A stretch of DNA of 64,000 nucleotides from Cellulomonas sp. APG4. GTDB lineage: Bacteria > Actinomycetota > Actinomycetes > Actinomycetales > Cellulomonadaceae. Numbering within the stretch: the stretch's first letter is position 1; each line of letters opens with the position of its first letter. The notes beneath the pieces were generated by a model. It did no database searches and was not told the origin of the DNA. It saw nothing but the letters and a program-made list of their open reading frames with translations. Of the stretch, positions 54,130 to 61,619 are shown one piece after another. A program made the position numbers and the translations under genes. The stretch covers positions 70,522 through 134,521 of the forward strand of contig NZ_JAACYI010000001.1 of assembly GCF_009996735.1 (NCBI RefSeq). Direction: 5' to 3'.

Positions 54130-55134
54130 GCCGCCGTGCGCCCGGTCCCGAGCCGAGTCGGCGCGGTAGAACCGCTCGAACACGTGCGGCAGGTGCTCCG
54201 GACCGATGCCCTCGCCCGTGTCCGCGACCGAGAGTCGCACGTTCCCGTCGGGGTCACGGGTCGTGGCGACCACGACGACCCCACCCCGCGGGGTGTGCCG
54301 CAGCGCGTTGTCGACCAGGTTGTCGAGCACCTGGGCGAGGCTTGTGCGGTCGACCCGGATCAGCGCGCCGTCGGCGAGGACCTCGGTGCGGAGCCGGACG
54401 CCCGCGGCCTCGGCCCGCTCCTGCGCCGCCGCGCAGGCGGTGCGACACAGCTCGCCTGCATCGACCGGCTCGAGATCCAGCACGAGGTCGCCCGCCTCCG
54501 CGCGGGTCACGGCCGCGAGGTCCTGCGCGAGCCTGGTCAGGCGCGTGGCCTGGTCCCGGAGCACCGCGACGGTGGCCGGATCGAGCGGGCGCACCCCGTC
54601 CTCGACGGCCTCGAGGTACCCCGCGAGGGTCGCGACCGGCGTGCGGAGCTCGTGCGCCACGTCGGCGAGGAGGCGGCCGCGCAGGCGCTCGGCGTCCTGG
54701 AGCCGTGCCGCCATCGTGTTGAACGAGGCCGCGAGCGCGTCGAACTCCTCACCCAGTCCCGTGCGCGGCACGCGCGCCTCGTACCGCCCCGCGCCGACGC
54801 CACCTGCCGCGGCTGCGACGGCACGCAGCGACCGCGCGATGCGCCGGGTCAGCACCACGCTCACCACGGACGACGCGACCGCGGCAGCGCCGAGGGCCAG
54901 CGCGAGCACCACGGCCCCCGCGTCCCTGAACGCGCGCTCGGCGTGCAGGACGGCGGCGTCCGTGTCCGCGGCGCCAGCGGCCACCATGTGGTCGTGGAAG
55001 ACGCCCGGTCCCACGGCCGCCGCCACGAGTGCCGCCGTCGCGACGGCGGTCAGCAGCACGACGACGATCGCGGCGAGCAACCGGGACGCGAGCCCGCTCC
55101 CCCGGGCGGACGGGCGACGGCGCGCCACGCTCAC
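54010..55134 (-). CDS. Sensor histidine kinase
   Basis: A 374-aa membrane kinase. Two transmembrane segments flank an extracellular loop of about 55 residues that contains several His, Asp and Met (VFHDHMVAAGAAD), a possible metal-sensing patch. HAMP follows at about 105-155. The H-box is DVAHELRTP with His161, then NALRHTPRGG (N-box) and DTGEGIG, GSGIGLAIS (G-boxes). The GTG at 55134 overlaps the response-regulator stop by 4 nt. With the neighbouring copper genes, a CopS/CutS-like sensor is likely. Confidence 0.9.
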   Translation of the reverse strand: MSVARRRPSARGSGLASRLLAAIVVVLLTAVATAALVAAAVGPGVFHDHMVAAGAADTDAAVLHAERAFRDAGAVVLALALGAAAVASSVVSVVLTRRIARSLRAVAAAAGGVGAGRYEARVPRTGLGEEFDALAASFNTMAARLQDAERLRGRLLADVAHELRTPVATLAGYLEAVEDGVRPLDPATVAVLRDQATRLTRLAQDLAAVTRAEAGDLVLDLEPVDAGELCRTACAAAQERAEAAGVRLRTEVLADGALIRVDRTSLAQVLDNLVDNALRHTPRGGVVVVATTRDPDGNVRLSVADTGEGIGPEHLPHVFERFYRADSARDRAHGGSGIGLAISRALVEAHGGAITAESDGRGSGATFVVVLPGA

Positions 55135-55859
55135 CGACCCGTGCCGATCCGGTACCCGACTCCGCGCACGGTCCGCACGAAGCGCTGGGCCTCGGCGGTG
55201 TCGCCGAGCTTCTGGCGCACGTGGAGCACGTGCACGTCCACCAGGTGCTCGTCGCCGACCCAGTTCGGCCCCCACACCGTGTCGATCAGCGCGCGCCGGG
55301 TGAAGACCCGCGACGGCGTGGCGGCGAGCGTCGCGAGCACGTCGAACTCCGTGCGCGTGAGCGGTACCGGCTCACCGTCGAGGTGGACCTCACGACCGTC
55401 GACGTCGATGTGCAGCGGCCCGACCGCGAGCGGCGGGGTGCCGGCGGGCGAGGCAGCCGGGAGCGCCGGCCGACGCGGACGCCTCAGCATGACCTGGACG
55501 CGCGCCACGAGCTCACGGGGGCTGAACGGCTTGGTCACGTAGTCGTCGGCCCCCACGGACAGACCGATGAGGGTGTCGACCTCCTCGGCCCGGGCCGTCA
55601 GCATCAGCACGTAGCAGTCGGAGAACGTACGCAGCCGTCGGCAGATCTCGACACCGTCCGTGCCGGGCAGCCCCAGGTCCAGCACGACGACGTCGGGATC
55701 CACCTCGCGCAGCAGGTCGACCGCCTCGGCGCCGTCATGGCACAGCCGTACCTCGAAGCCGTCGCGTTCGAGGTAGCCGGCCACGAGGCGCGCGAGGGCC
55801 TCCTCGTCGTCGACGACGACGGCACGACGGACGGGACGGACGGAGGAGGGCGCGGTCAC
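55131..55859 (-). CDS. OmpR-family response regulator
   Basis: A 242-aa regulator. The receiver domain has DDEE near the start, phospho-acceptor Asp61 in VVVLDLGLPG, and the Lys in VTKPFSP. The winged-helix output ends RTVRGVGYRIG. It is upstream of, and coupled to, the kinase gene. The divergent intergenic region carries an 11-bp direct repeat (55899) shared with two other promoters, so it is probably autoregulated and controls the copper/thiol genes. GTG at 55859 follows CAAGAT by 6 nt, a possible leaderless start. Confidence 0.92.
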   Translation of the reverse strand: MTAPSSVRPVRRAVVVDDEEALARLVAGYLERDGFEVRLCHDGAEAVDLLREVDPDVVVLDLGLPGTDGVEICRRLRTFSDCYVLMLTARAEEVDTLIGLSVGADDYVTKPFSPRELVARVQVMLRRPRRPALPAASPAGTPPLAVGPLHIDVDGREVHLDGEPVPLTRTEFDVLATLAATPSRVFTRRALIDTVWGPNWVGDEHLVDVHVLHVRQKLGDTAEAQRFVRTVRGVGYRIGTGR

Positions 55860-55898
55860 GCACCCATCTTGCGTGCTCGGGAACGGCAGGGCTGCGAA

Positions 55899-55920
55899 CT
55901 TCATCGAACCTTGATCGCGG
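55899..55920 (+). promoter_or_regulatory. Response-regulator direct repeat, site B
   Basis: CTTCATCGAAC-CTTGATCGCGG between the response-regulator gene and the glutaredoxin gene, 87 bp upstream of the latter. A TACCTC box at 55960 lies 61 bp from the start of the repeat, about the same as at site C. Confidence 0.6.
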
Positions 55921-55985
55921 GACCAGCGGGGCTTCACGCGCCGCACCGCAGGCTGTCGGTACCTCTCCGACCCTCAGGAGCACCC

Positions 55986-56282
55986 GTGGTCACCTCGTCC
56001 CGCCCGCCGGCACGCATCACCGTCGTCCGCACGCCGGACTGCCACCTGTGCCACGACGCCGCCGAGGCCCTCGCACGCCTCGCCTCCGAGCACCCGCTCG
56101 AGATCCTCACCCTCGAGGCCGACTCACCCGAGGGGCGTGCGCTCGTGGCCGAGCACCGGCCCGCCATGTCGCCCCTCGTGCTGCTGGAGGGCCGGTACTT
56201 CTCCGCGGGTCGCCTCCCCCGCCGCAAGCTCACCCGTGCGCTCGGCCGCGACGCGGCAGCGGCCTCGGCACGGACCGCGTGA
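55986..56282 (+). CDS. Glutaredoxin-family protein
   Basis: A 98-aa thioredoxin-fold protein with RTPDCHLCHDAAEAL, a CHLC active site of the glutaredoxin-like DUF836 type, and the cis-Pro region PAMSPLVLLEG. It is first in a tight operon; its TGA overlaps the next ATG (TGATG). It probably handles thiol or copper chemistry on the cytosolic side of the CcdA protein encoded next. Confidence 0.85.
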   Translation: MVTSSRPPARITVVRTPDCHLCHDAAEALARLASEHPLEILTLEADSPEGRALVAEHRPAMSPLVLLEGRYFSAGRLPRRKLTRALGRDAAAASARTA

Positions 56283-57283
56283 TGGGTAGCGAGCTCCTCA
56301 CCACCGGAAGCATCGTCGCCGCGTTCCTCGCAGGCGGCGTCGCGCTCTTCGCGCCGTGCTGCATCGTCTTCCTCGCGCCCTCGTACCTCGCGGGGGCTGT
56401 CAAGAACGCGCGGTGGCGCCTGCTTCCGTTGACGTTCGTCTTCACCGCGGGGCTCGCGCTCGTCCTCGTGCCGATCACCCTCGGGATGAGCCTGCTCGCC
56501 GGCGCGATCGCCCGCTACCACGCGCCGCTCTACTGGGCGGGCGGCGTGCTCATGGTGGTGCTGGCGGGCCTCGCGCTCTCGGGACGCATGTGGTCGCTGC
56601 CGAGCTTCCTGCGCGCCCCGGACACGACGCGCGGGGACTCCGCGTCGTTCTTCGCGCTCGGGGTGTTCTCGGGCGTCGCGTCCTCGTGCTGCGCCCCGGT
56701 GCTCGCCGGCGTGATGACGCTCTCGGTCCTCTCGGGCAGCGCCCTCGGCGGCCTCGCTCTCGGCCTCGCCTACGTGTTCGGCATGGTCTTCCCGCTCTTC
56801 GTGATGGCGCTCGTGTGGGATCGCGCCCGGCTCGGCGAGCGCGCGCCCCTGCGCGCACGGACGGTGCGGATGCGCCTGGCCGGCCGCGAGCTCGTGACGA
56901 CGAACGTCAACGTCGCGGTCGCGGCAGGCTTCGTGGTGATGGCGGGCTTCGTCATGGCACTCGCCGGCAGCGACGACATGACGGGCGGCTCGGCCGCTCA
57001 GGACGCCGCGTCGCGCACGCTCACGACGGCGTTCCTCGGCCTCCAGGACCTGCTGGCGCCGGTCCCGGAGCCGGTCCAGGGGGCCGCACTGCTCGTGCTG
57101 GCCGGCCTCTTCGTCACGGCCACGCTCACCGACCGACGTCGCCCGGCCGGACGGGCGACGCGCCCGGCACCCGCCGCCGCGCGCGATGCGCTCCCGGGTC
57201 CGGCCCCGGCTGCCGAGAAGGACGCATCGACCGCTCCGCCGTGCCACGGCCCCGCACCCACCACCCTCGAGGAGACGAGATGA
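56282..57283 (+). CDS. CcdA/DsbD-family membrane thiol-disulfide protein
   Basis: A 333-aa protein with six or more membrane helices. Paired cysteines are in ALFAPCCIVFLAPSYL (about residues 25-26) and SGVASSCCAPVLAGVM (about 135-136). This shape resembles CcdA, which passes electrons across the membrane, but with adjacent Cys-Cys pairs. A hydrophilic C-terminal tail (Pro/Ala-rich) contains one further Cys in PPCHGP. The operon with a glutaredoxin and a TlpA-like protein forms a complete reductant relay from cytosol to outside. Confidence 0.85.
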   Translation: MGSELLTTGSIVAAFLAGGVALFAPCCIVFLAPSYLAGAVKNARWRLLPLTFVFTAGLALVLVPITLGMSLLAGAIARYHAPLYWAGGVLMVVLAGLALSGRMWSLPSFLRAPDTTRGDSASFFALGVFSGVASSCCAPVLAGVMTLSVLSGSALGGLALGLAYVFGMVFPLFVMALVWDRARLGERAPLRARTVRMRLAGRELVTTNVNVAVAAGFVVMAGFVMALAGSDDMTGGSAAQDAASRTLTTAFLGLQDLLAPVPEPVQGAALLVLAGLFVTATLTDRRRPAGRATRPAPAAARDALPGPAPAAEKDASTAPPCHGPAPTTLEETR

Positions 57284-57906
57284 CCTCCGGATCAGCGACC
57301 CGACGACGCGCCGCTCAGCAGACGGTCGCGCCTGCGGCACACGGCACAGGGCGGGAGCCCGCCCGCCGTCGGCAGCGTCTGAGCCTCGGCGCCTGGGCGG
57401 CGGGTCTTCTCGTCGTCGGCGCCCTCGTGACCGCCGCCCTGCTCGGGTCCCGCCCCACGGCCACCGAGGCGGAGCGCGTGGCACCCGACTTCACCCTCCC
57501 CGCCTCCGACGGGACGTCGGTGTCGCTCGCCGAGCACCGGGGCGAGCCCGTGATCCTCTACTTCAACGAGGGCGCCGGCTGCGACTCGTGCCTGCTGCAG
57601 ATGCGCGCGATCGAGGAGGACGCGGCGTTCGCCGCGTCCGGACTCACGGTGCTGCCCATCGTCATGAACTCGGCCGAGCAGATCAACGCCGATCGCGAGC
57701 GGCTCGGCGTGAGCGCGCCGTTCCTCCTCGACGACGGGACGGTCTCGGAGGCCTACGGGACCCTCGGGACCGGCATGCACGCGGGCCTGCCCGGGCACGG
57801 GTTCGTCCTCGTCGACGCCGACGGCACGCAGCTCTGGCAGGGGGACTACCCGTCGATGTGGCTGGCGCCGGAGGACCTGCTCGAGGAGGTCACCGCGCGT
57901 CTGTGA
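57280..57906 (+). CDS. Membrane-anchored thioredoxin/peroxiredoxin-like protein (TlpA/AhpC type)
   Basis: A 208-aa protein. A basic N-terminus and one anchor helix (LGAWAAGLLVVGALVTAALLG) precede an outward thioredoxin-fold domain with VAPDFTLPASDGTSVSLAEHRGEPVILYFNEGAGCDSCLLQM in outline. Its active site is CDSC at about residues 104-107. It likely receives electrons from the CcdA-type protein, coupled by ATGA overlap. Its last codons (VTARL-stop) are copied three times downstream in 14-bp steps. Confidence 0.87.
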   Translation: MTSGSATRRRAAQQTVAPAAHGTGREPARRRQRLSLGAWAAGLLVVGALVTAALLGSRPTATEAERVAPDFTLPASDGTSVSLAEHRGEPVILYFNEGAGCDSCLLQMRAIEEDAAFAASGLTVLPIVMNSAEQINADRERLGVSAPFLLDDGTVSEAYGTLGTGMHAGLPGHGFVLVDADGTQLWQGDYPSMWLAPEDLLEEVTARL

Positions 57907-57948
57907 CCGCGCGCCTGTGACCGCGCGCCTGTGACCGCATGCCCGTGA
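57903..57948 (+). repeat. 14-bp stop-restart repeats: three five-codon micro-ORFs
   Basis: The end of the TlpA-like gene (GTCACCGCGCGTCTGTGA) is followed by GTGACCGCGCGCCTGTGA twice and GTGACCGCATGCCCGTGA once. Each overlaps the previous by 4 nt (GTGA), giving micro-ORFs VTARL, VTARL and VTACP in 14-bp steps. The final GTGA (57945) opens a frame that is in phase with the DUF305 gene. A ribosome could therefore pass from the TlpA-like gene into DUF305 without leaving the chain. Confidence 0.85.
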
Positions 57949-58007
57949 CGACCCGGCCCCGACAGTCCCGCACCACGCACCCGCTTGACCACCTCTGGAG
58001 GACGACC

Positions 58008-58649
58008 ATGACGCACGCCCTGCGCCGACGCCTGGCCACGACCGCGACCGCCGCGGCCCTCGTCACCCTGCTGACCGCCTGTGCCGGCGTCGCGGACCCG
58101 GCCGCGCCGGACCCTGCGGCGTCGCAGTCCGGCGAGGGCCCTGCCGGCGTGGCGGAGGAGGACGGGCAGGACGTCACCCCCGCGCAGGCCGACGTCGTGT
58201 TCGCCCAGATGATGATCGTGCACCACGAGGGAGCGCTCGAGATGGCGGACCTCATGGTCGAGCGGGCCGCGACCGAACCCGTGCGCGAGCTCGCAGGGCG
58301 CATCGCCGCCGCCCAGCAGCCCGAGATCGACCTCATGAGCGGATGGCTCGAGGCATGGGGTGAGGACCACCCGGCGGGGATGGACCACCACGGCATGGAT
58401 CACACCGGGATGGACATGGAGGGCATGGACCAGGCGCGGGCCATGGACGATCTCGCCGGGCTCGAGGGCGTCGAGCTCGACCGTCGCTTCCTGGAGCTCA
58501 TGGTCGCCCACCACCGCGGCGCGGTCGAGATGGCCGAGGCACAGCTCGTCGACGGCCAGGACGCGGACGCCCGCGCCCTCGCTCGCACGATCATCGACGA
58601 CCAGACCCGCGAGATCACCGAGATGGAGAATCTGCTGCGCGACCTGTGA
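58008..58649 (+). CDS. DUF305 lipoprotein
   Basis: A 213-aa secreted lipoprotein: signal LATTATAAALVTLLTACAG with lipobox Cys at about 23. The DUF305 (ferritin-like four-helix) domain has MMIVHHEGALEMADLMVERA and LMVAHHRGAVEMAEAQL, with paired His-His motifs. Between them lies a His/Met-rich insert (GMDHHGMDHTGMDMEGMDQ), typical of copper- or silver-binding loops. ATG at 58008 has CTGGAGGA 6 nt upstream; GTG 57945 is in frame. The 3' end overlaps the convergent P-ATPase gene by 35 bp. Confidence 0.88.
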   Translation: MTHALRRRLATTATAAALVTLLTACAGVADPAAPDPAASQSGEGPAGVAEEDGQDVTPAQADVVFAQMMIVHHEGALEMADLMVERAATEPVRELAGRIAAAQQPEIDLMSGWLEAWGEDHPAGMDHHGMDHTGMDMEGMDQARAMDDLAGLEGVELDRRFLELMVAHHRGAVEMAEAQLVDGQDADARALARTIIDDQTREITEMENLLRDL

Positions 58650-60717
58650 CCGTGCCCGGGTCCAGGTCGACGCGTCGCAGCAGCTGGGCGTTGAGCGCGA
58701 CCACGACGGTGGACGCCGACATCATGACGGCGCCGACGGCCGGCGACAGCACGAACCCGGCCCAGGCGAGCACCCCGGCCGCGAGCGGGACGGCGATGAG
58801 GTTGTACCCCGCTGCCCACACGAGGTTCTGCCACATCTTCCGGTAGGACGCCTTCGACAGGACGATGACCGAGACCACCCCGCGTGGGTCGTCCGAGGCG
58901 AGGACCACCCCCGCCGACTCGATCGCGACGTCCGTCCCCGCGCCGATCGCGATGCCCACGTCGGCGCGCGTGAGGGCAGGGGCGTCGTTGACGCCGTCGC
59001 CGGCCATCGCGACGCGACGGCCTCGCTCGCGGAGCTCGACGACCTTCGCGTCCTTGTCGGCGGGAAGCACCTCGGCGAACACCTCGTCGATGCCGAGCTC
59101 GTGTGCCACGGCCTGGGCGACGTGCTGCGCGTCGCCGGTCACCATCGCCACGCGGACGCCGTGGGCGTGCAGGGCGTCGACGGCGGCCCGCGACTCCGGG
59201 CGGACGGCGTCGGCGACCGCGAGCACCCCCACCACGGCCCCGTCGCGCACCACGTGGAGCACGCTCGCCGCGTTCTGCTGACCGTGGGTGACGGCCTCGC
59301 CCAGCTCGGACGGGACCTCGAGGCCGAGCTCGGCCAGGAGTGCCGGACCGCCCACGTGCACCTCACGGCCGCCGACGACCGCTCGCACGCCCCGCCCCGG
59401 GAGGGAACGGAAGTCCGTCGCCGCGGGCGTGTCCCCCGCGTGCGCCGCGACGACCGCACGGGCCACGGGATGCTCGCTGTCGGCCTCCACCGCCGCGGCC
59501 AGCGCGAGCAGCTCGTCGTCGTCGAGTCCCGCGACGGCGGCCCGGCCCACGAGGGTCAGACGACCACTCGTCAGGGTCCCGGTCTTGTCGAAGAGGACGG
59601 TGTCGACCGTGCGCATGCGCTCGAGCGCCAGTCGGCTCTTCACCAGCACGCCTGCGCGGGCCGCGCGCTCGGTCGAGATCGCGATGACCAACGGGATCGC
59701 GAGGCCGAGGGCGTGCGGGCAGGCGATGACCAGCACGGTGACGGTGCGCTCGACGGCGTCCGGCATGTCTCCGAGCGCGGCCCACACGCCGAAGGTGAGG
59801 ACCCCGGCGACCAGCGCGAACCAGAAGAGGAAGGCTGCGGCCCTGTCGGCGAGCGCCTGCGCACGCGAGCCCGACGCCTGCGCGTCCGCGACGAGCTTCT
59901 GGATCCCCGCGAGCGCCGTGTCCGAGCCGACGGCCGTGACGCGTACCCGCAGCGTCGAGTCGGTCGCGACGGTCCCACCCACCACGCGGTCCCCCGCCGC
60001 GCGGCGGAGGGGCCGGGACTCGCCCGAGATCATCGACTCGTCGACGTGTGCCGAGCCGTCGACGACGACGCCGTCCGCGGGGACGCGACCGCCCGCGCGC
60101 ACCAGGACGACGTCGTCGGCCCGGAGCGCGTCGAGCGGCACCTGCTCGGAACCCTCGTCGGTGAGCCTCTCGGCCGTGTCGGGCAGGAGGGCCGCGAGCG
60201 CGTCGAGGGCCCCCGAGGCCGCGCCGAGCGCGCGCATCTCGAGCCAGTGGCCCAGCAGCATGATCACGACGAGGAGCGCGAGCTCCCACCAGAAGTCGAG
60301 CGTGGCGGTCAGGCCGAGGGTGGTCGCCCACGAGGCCGCGAAGGCCACCGTGATCGCGAGCGCGACCAGCAGCATCATCCCGGGCTTGCGTGCCCGCGCC
60401 TCCTGGACCGCTCCCGTCAGGAACGGTCGACCGCCGTAGGCGTACACGACGGAGCCGAGGACGGGCGGCACCCAGCTCGCGCCCGGGAACCTCGGGACGG
60501 TGTACCCGAGGAGGTCGGCGAACATCGGGCTGAGCGCGACCACGGGCACCGCGAGCACGAGGCTCACCCAGAAGAGACGCCGGAACACCTCTGCGTGTCC
60601 GTCGTGGCCACGGTGTCCGTCGTGCCCACCGTGGCCGTGGCTGCCGGAGTGCTCCTCGTGCGTCTGGCCGCCGCCACGCTCGTGGCCCTGCGAGACGTGT
60701 GCCCTGTGGTGTCCCAT
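58615..60717 (-). CDS. CopB-type heavy-metal P1B-ATPase
   Basis: A 700-aa P-type ATPase. The N-terminus is a His-rich strand (HGHGGHDGHRGHDGH) in place of CxxC metal domains. The membrane metal site is CPH (Cys333-Pro-His335), typical of the CopB/P1B-3 class. The phosphorylated Asp377 is in DKTGTLTSG, followed by TGD and the hinge GDGVNDAPAL. It should export Cu (possibly Ag) from the cytosol. The ATG at 60717 has GAGGAGGAG upstream, and a CsoR-like palindrome lies 14 bp before it. The 3' end overlaps the DUF305 gene by 35 bp. Confidence 0.92.
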   Translation of the reverse strand: MGHHRAHVSQGHERGGGQTHEEHSGSHGHGGHDGHRGHDGHAEVFRRLFWVSLVLAVPVVALSPMFADLLGYTVPRFPGASWVPPVLGSVVYAYGGRPFLTGAVQEARARKPGMMLLVALAITVAFAASWATTLGLTATLDFWWELALLVVIMLLGHWLEMRALGAASGALDALAALLPDTAERLTDEGSEQVPLDALRADDVVLVRAGGRVPADGVVVDGSAHVDESMISGESRPLRRAAGDRVVGGTVATDSTLRVRVTAVGSDTALAGIQKLVADAQASGSRAQALADRAAAFLFWFALVAGVLTFGVWAALGDMPDAVERTVTVLVIACPHALGLAIPLVIAISTERAARAGVLVKSRLALERMRTVDTVLFDKTGTLTSGRLTLVGRAAVAGLDDDELLALAAAVEADSEHPVARAVVAAHAGDTPAATDFRSLPGRGVRAVVGGREVHVGGPALLAELGLEVPSELGEAVTHGQQNAASVLHVVRDGAVVGVLAVADAVRPESRAAVDALHAHGVRVAMVTGDAQHVAQAVAHELGIDEVFAEVLPADKDAKVVELRERGRRVAMAGDGVNDAPALTRADVGIAIGAGTDVAIESAGVVLASDDPRGVVSVIVLSKASYRKMWQNLVWAAGYNLIAVPLAAGVLAWAGFVLSPAVGAVMMSASTVVVALNAQLLRRVDLDPGTVTGRAADSPSR

Positions 60718-60730
60718 GATCTCCTCCTCG

Positions 60731-60745
60731 TACCCCCTGGGGGTA
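60731..60745. promoter_or_regulatory. CsoR-like operator
   Basis: TACCCCC-T-GGGGGTA, a perfect 7+7 palindrome in front of the P-ATPase gene. Its shape matches the TACCC(n)GGGTA operators bound by Cu(I)-sensing CsoR proteins. No CsoR gene is in the window, so the repressor would be encoded elsewhere. Confidence 0.7.
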
Positions 60746-60791
60746 TCCAGCAGAACACGGGCGTCTGGAGTGGTGTTCCCGTCGGCCACGG

Positions 60792-60859
60792 CTTCATCGG
60801 ATCTTCATGGATCACCGGGGCTCCTCGAGATGCGCGTCATGCCCCCCCCTTCCTAGCGT
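60792..60859 (+). promoter_or_regulatory. Response-regulator direct repeat, site C, and -10 box
   Basis: CTTCATCGGAT-CTTCATGGATC (60792-60813), 98 bp upstream of the DUF305 gene at 60890. It is followed by TAGCGT (60854-60859) within CCTAGCGTCGA. The distance from repeat to gene equals that at site A, and the repeat-to--10 distance is close to that at site B. Confidence 0.65.
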
Positions 60860-60889
60860 CGAAGGATCACCGACGAGGAGGCCTCCACC

Positions 60890-61522
60890 ATGTCCGGGAC
60901 CACGCACGACCACGACGAGAGCCCCGCTCGGGCCGACCGCAGCGACCAGCAGCACGGCGACGGGCAGGGCCGCGGCCACGGCGGCTCGGGCGGCATGTAC
61001 CTGCGCTTCGCAGCGATGATCGGCACCGGCATGGTCGTCATGTACTGGGTGATGTTCGTGGGGTCGTGGGAGCTGGGCCACGTCCGGTTCAGCGAGAGCC
61101 GCGTGTTCATGGCGCTCACCATGGGCGGCGCGATGGGACTCGTGATGCTCGCCTGGATGCTCAACATGTACAAGAACGCCAAGGCGAACGTCGCCGTGCT
61201 CACCGCGAGCGTGCTGCTGCTCGCGGGCGGGATCGCGCTGGACCGCAGCCAGGTGACGGTGGACGACACGTCCTACATGCGAGCGATGATCCCGCACCAC
61301 TCCCTCGCGATCACACGCTCCGAGCGCGCGGGCCTGCAGGACGTGCGCGTGTGCGAGCTCGCGGTCGAGATCAGCGAGGCGCAGCGCCGCGAGATCGACG
61401 AGATGGACTGGCTCATCGAGGACATCGAGCGCAACGGCGTCGCGGCCACCGCGGCCGAGGCCGCCGAGCGCGAGGTCCCGCAGTTCGAGGGCACCGCGGC
61501 ACGCAGCTGCCCAGGCGACTGA
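60890..61522 (+). CDS. DUF305 membrane protein with His-rich N-terminus
   Basis: A 210-aa protein. The His/Asp-rich start (THDHDES, GHGGSGG) precedes three membrane helices (MYLRFAAMIGTGMVVMYWVMFV, MGGAMGLVMLAWMLN, VLTASVLLLAGGIAL). A DUF305-type domain follows with MRAMIPHHSLAI and ISEAQRREIDEMDWLIEDI. This is the membrane-anchored form often found next to copper ATPases. It is divergent from the CopB gene, and its promoter carries response-regulator site C. The ATG has GAGGAGG 7 nt upstream. Confidence 0.85.
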   Translation: MSGTTHDHDESPARADRSDQQHGDGQGRGHGGSGGMYLRFAAMIGTGMVVMYWVMFVGSWELGHVRFSESRVFMALTMGGAMGLVMLAWMLNMYKNAKANVAVLTASVLLLAGGIALDRSQVTVDDTSYMRAMIPHHSLAITRSERAGLQDVRVCELAVEISEAQRREIDEMDWLIEDIERNGVAATAAEAAEREVPQFEGTAARSCPGD

Positions 61523-61619
61523 CGCCGCCGGCCGACACCCCCGTCCTCCCATCCCAACCATCTGGTGCCCTCGGACGTCCTGGATGATGAGGGGACGAAC
61601 GCACGCGCGAGGGGTGGGC

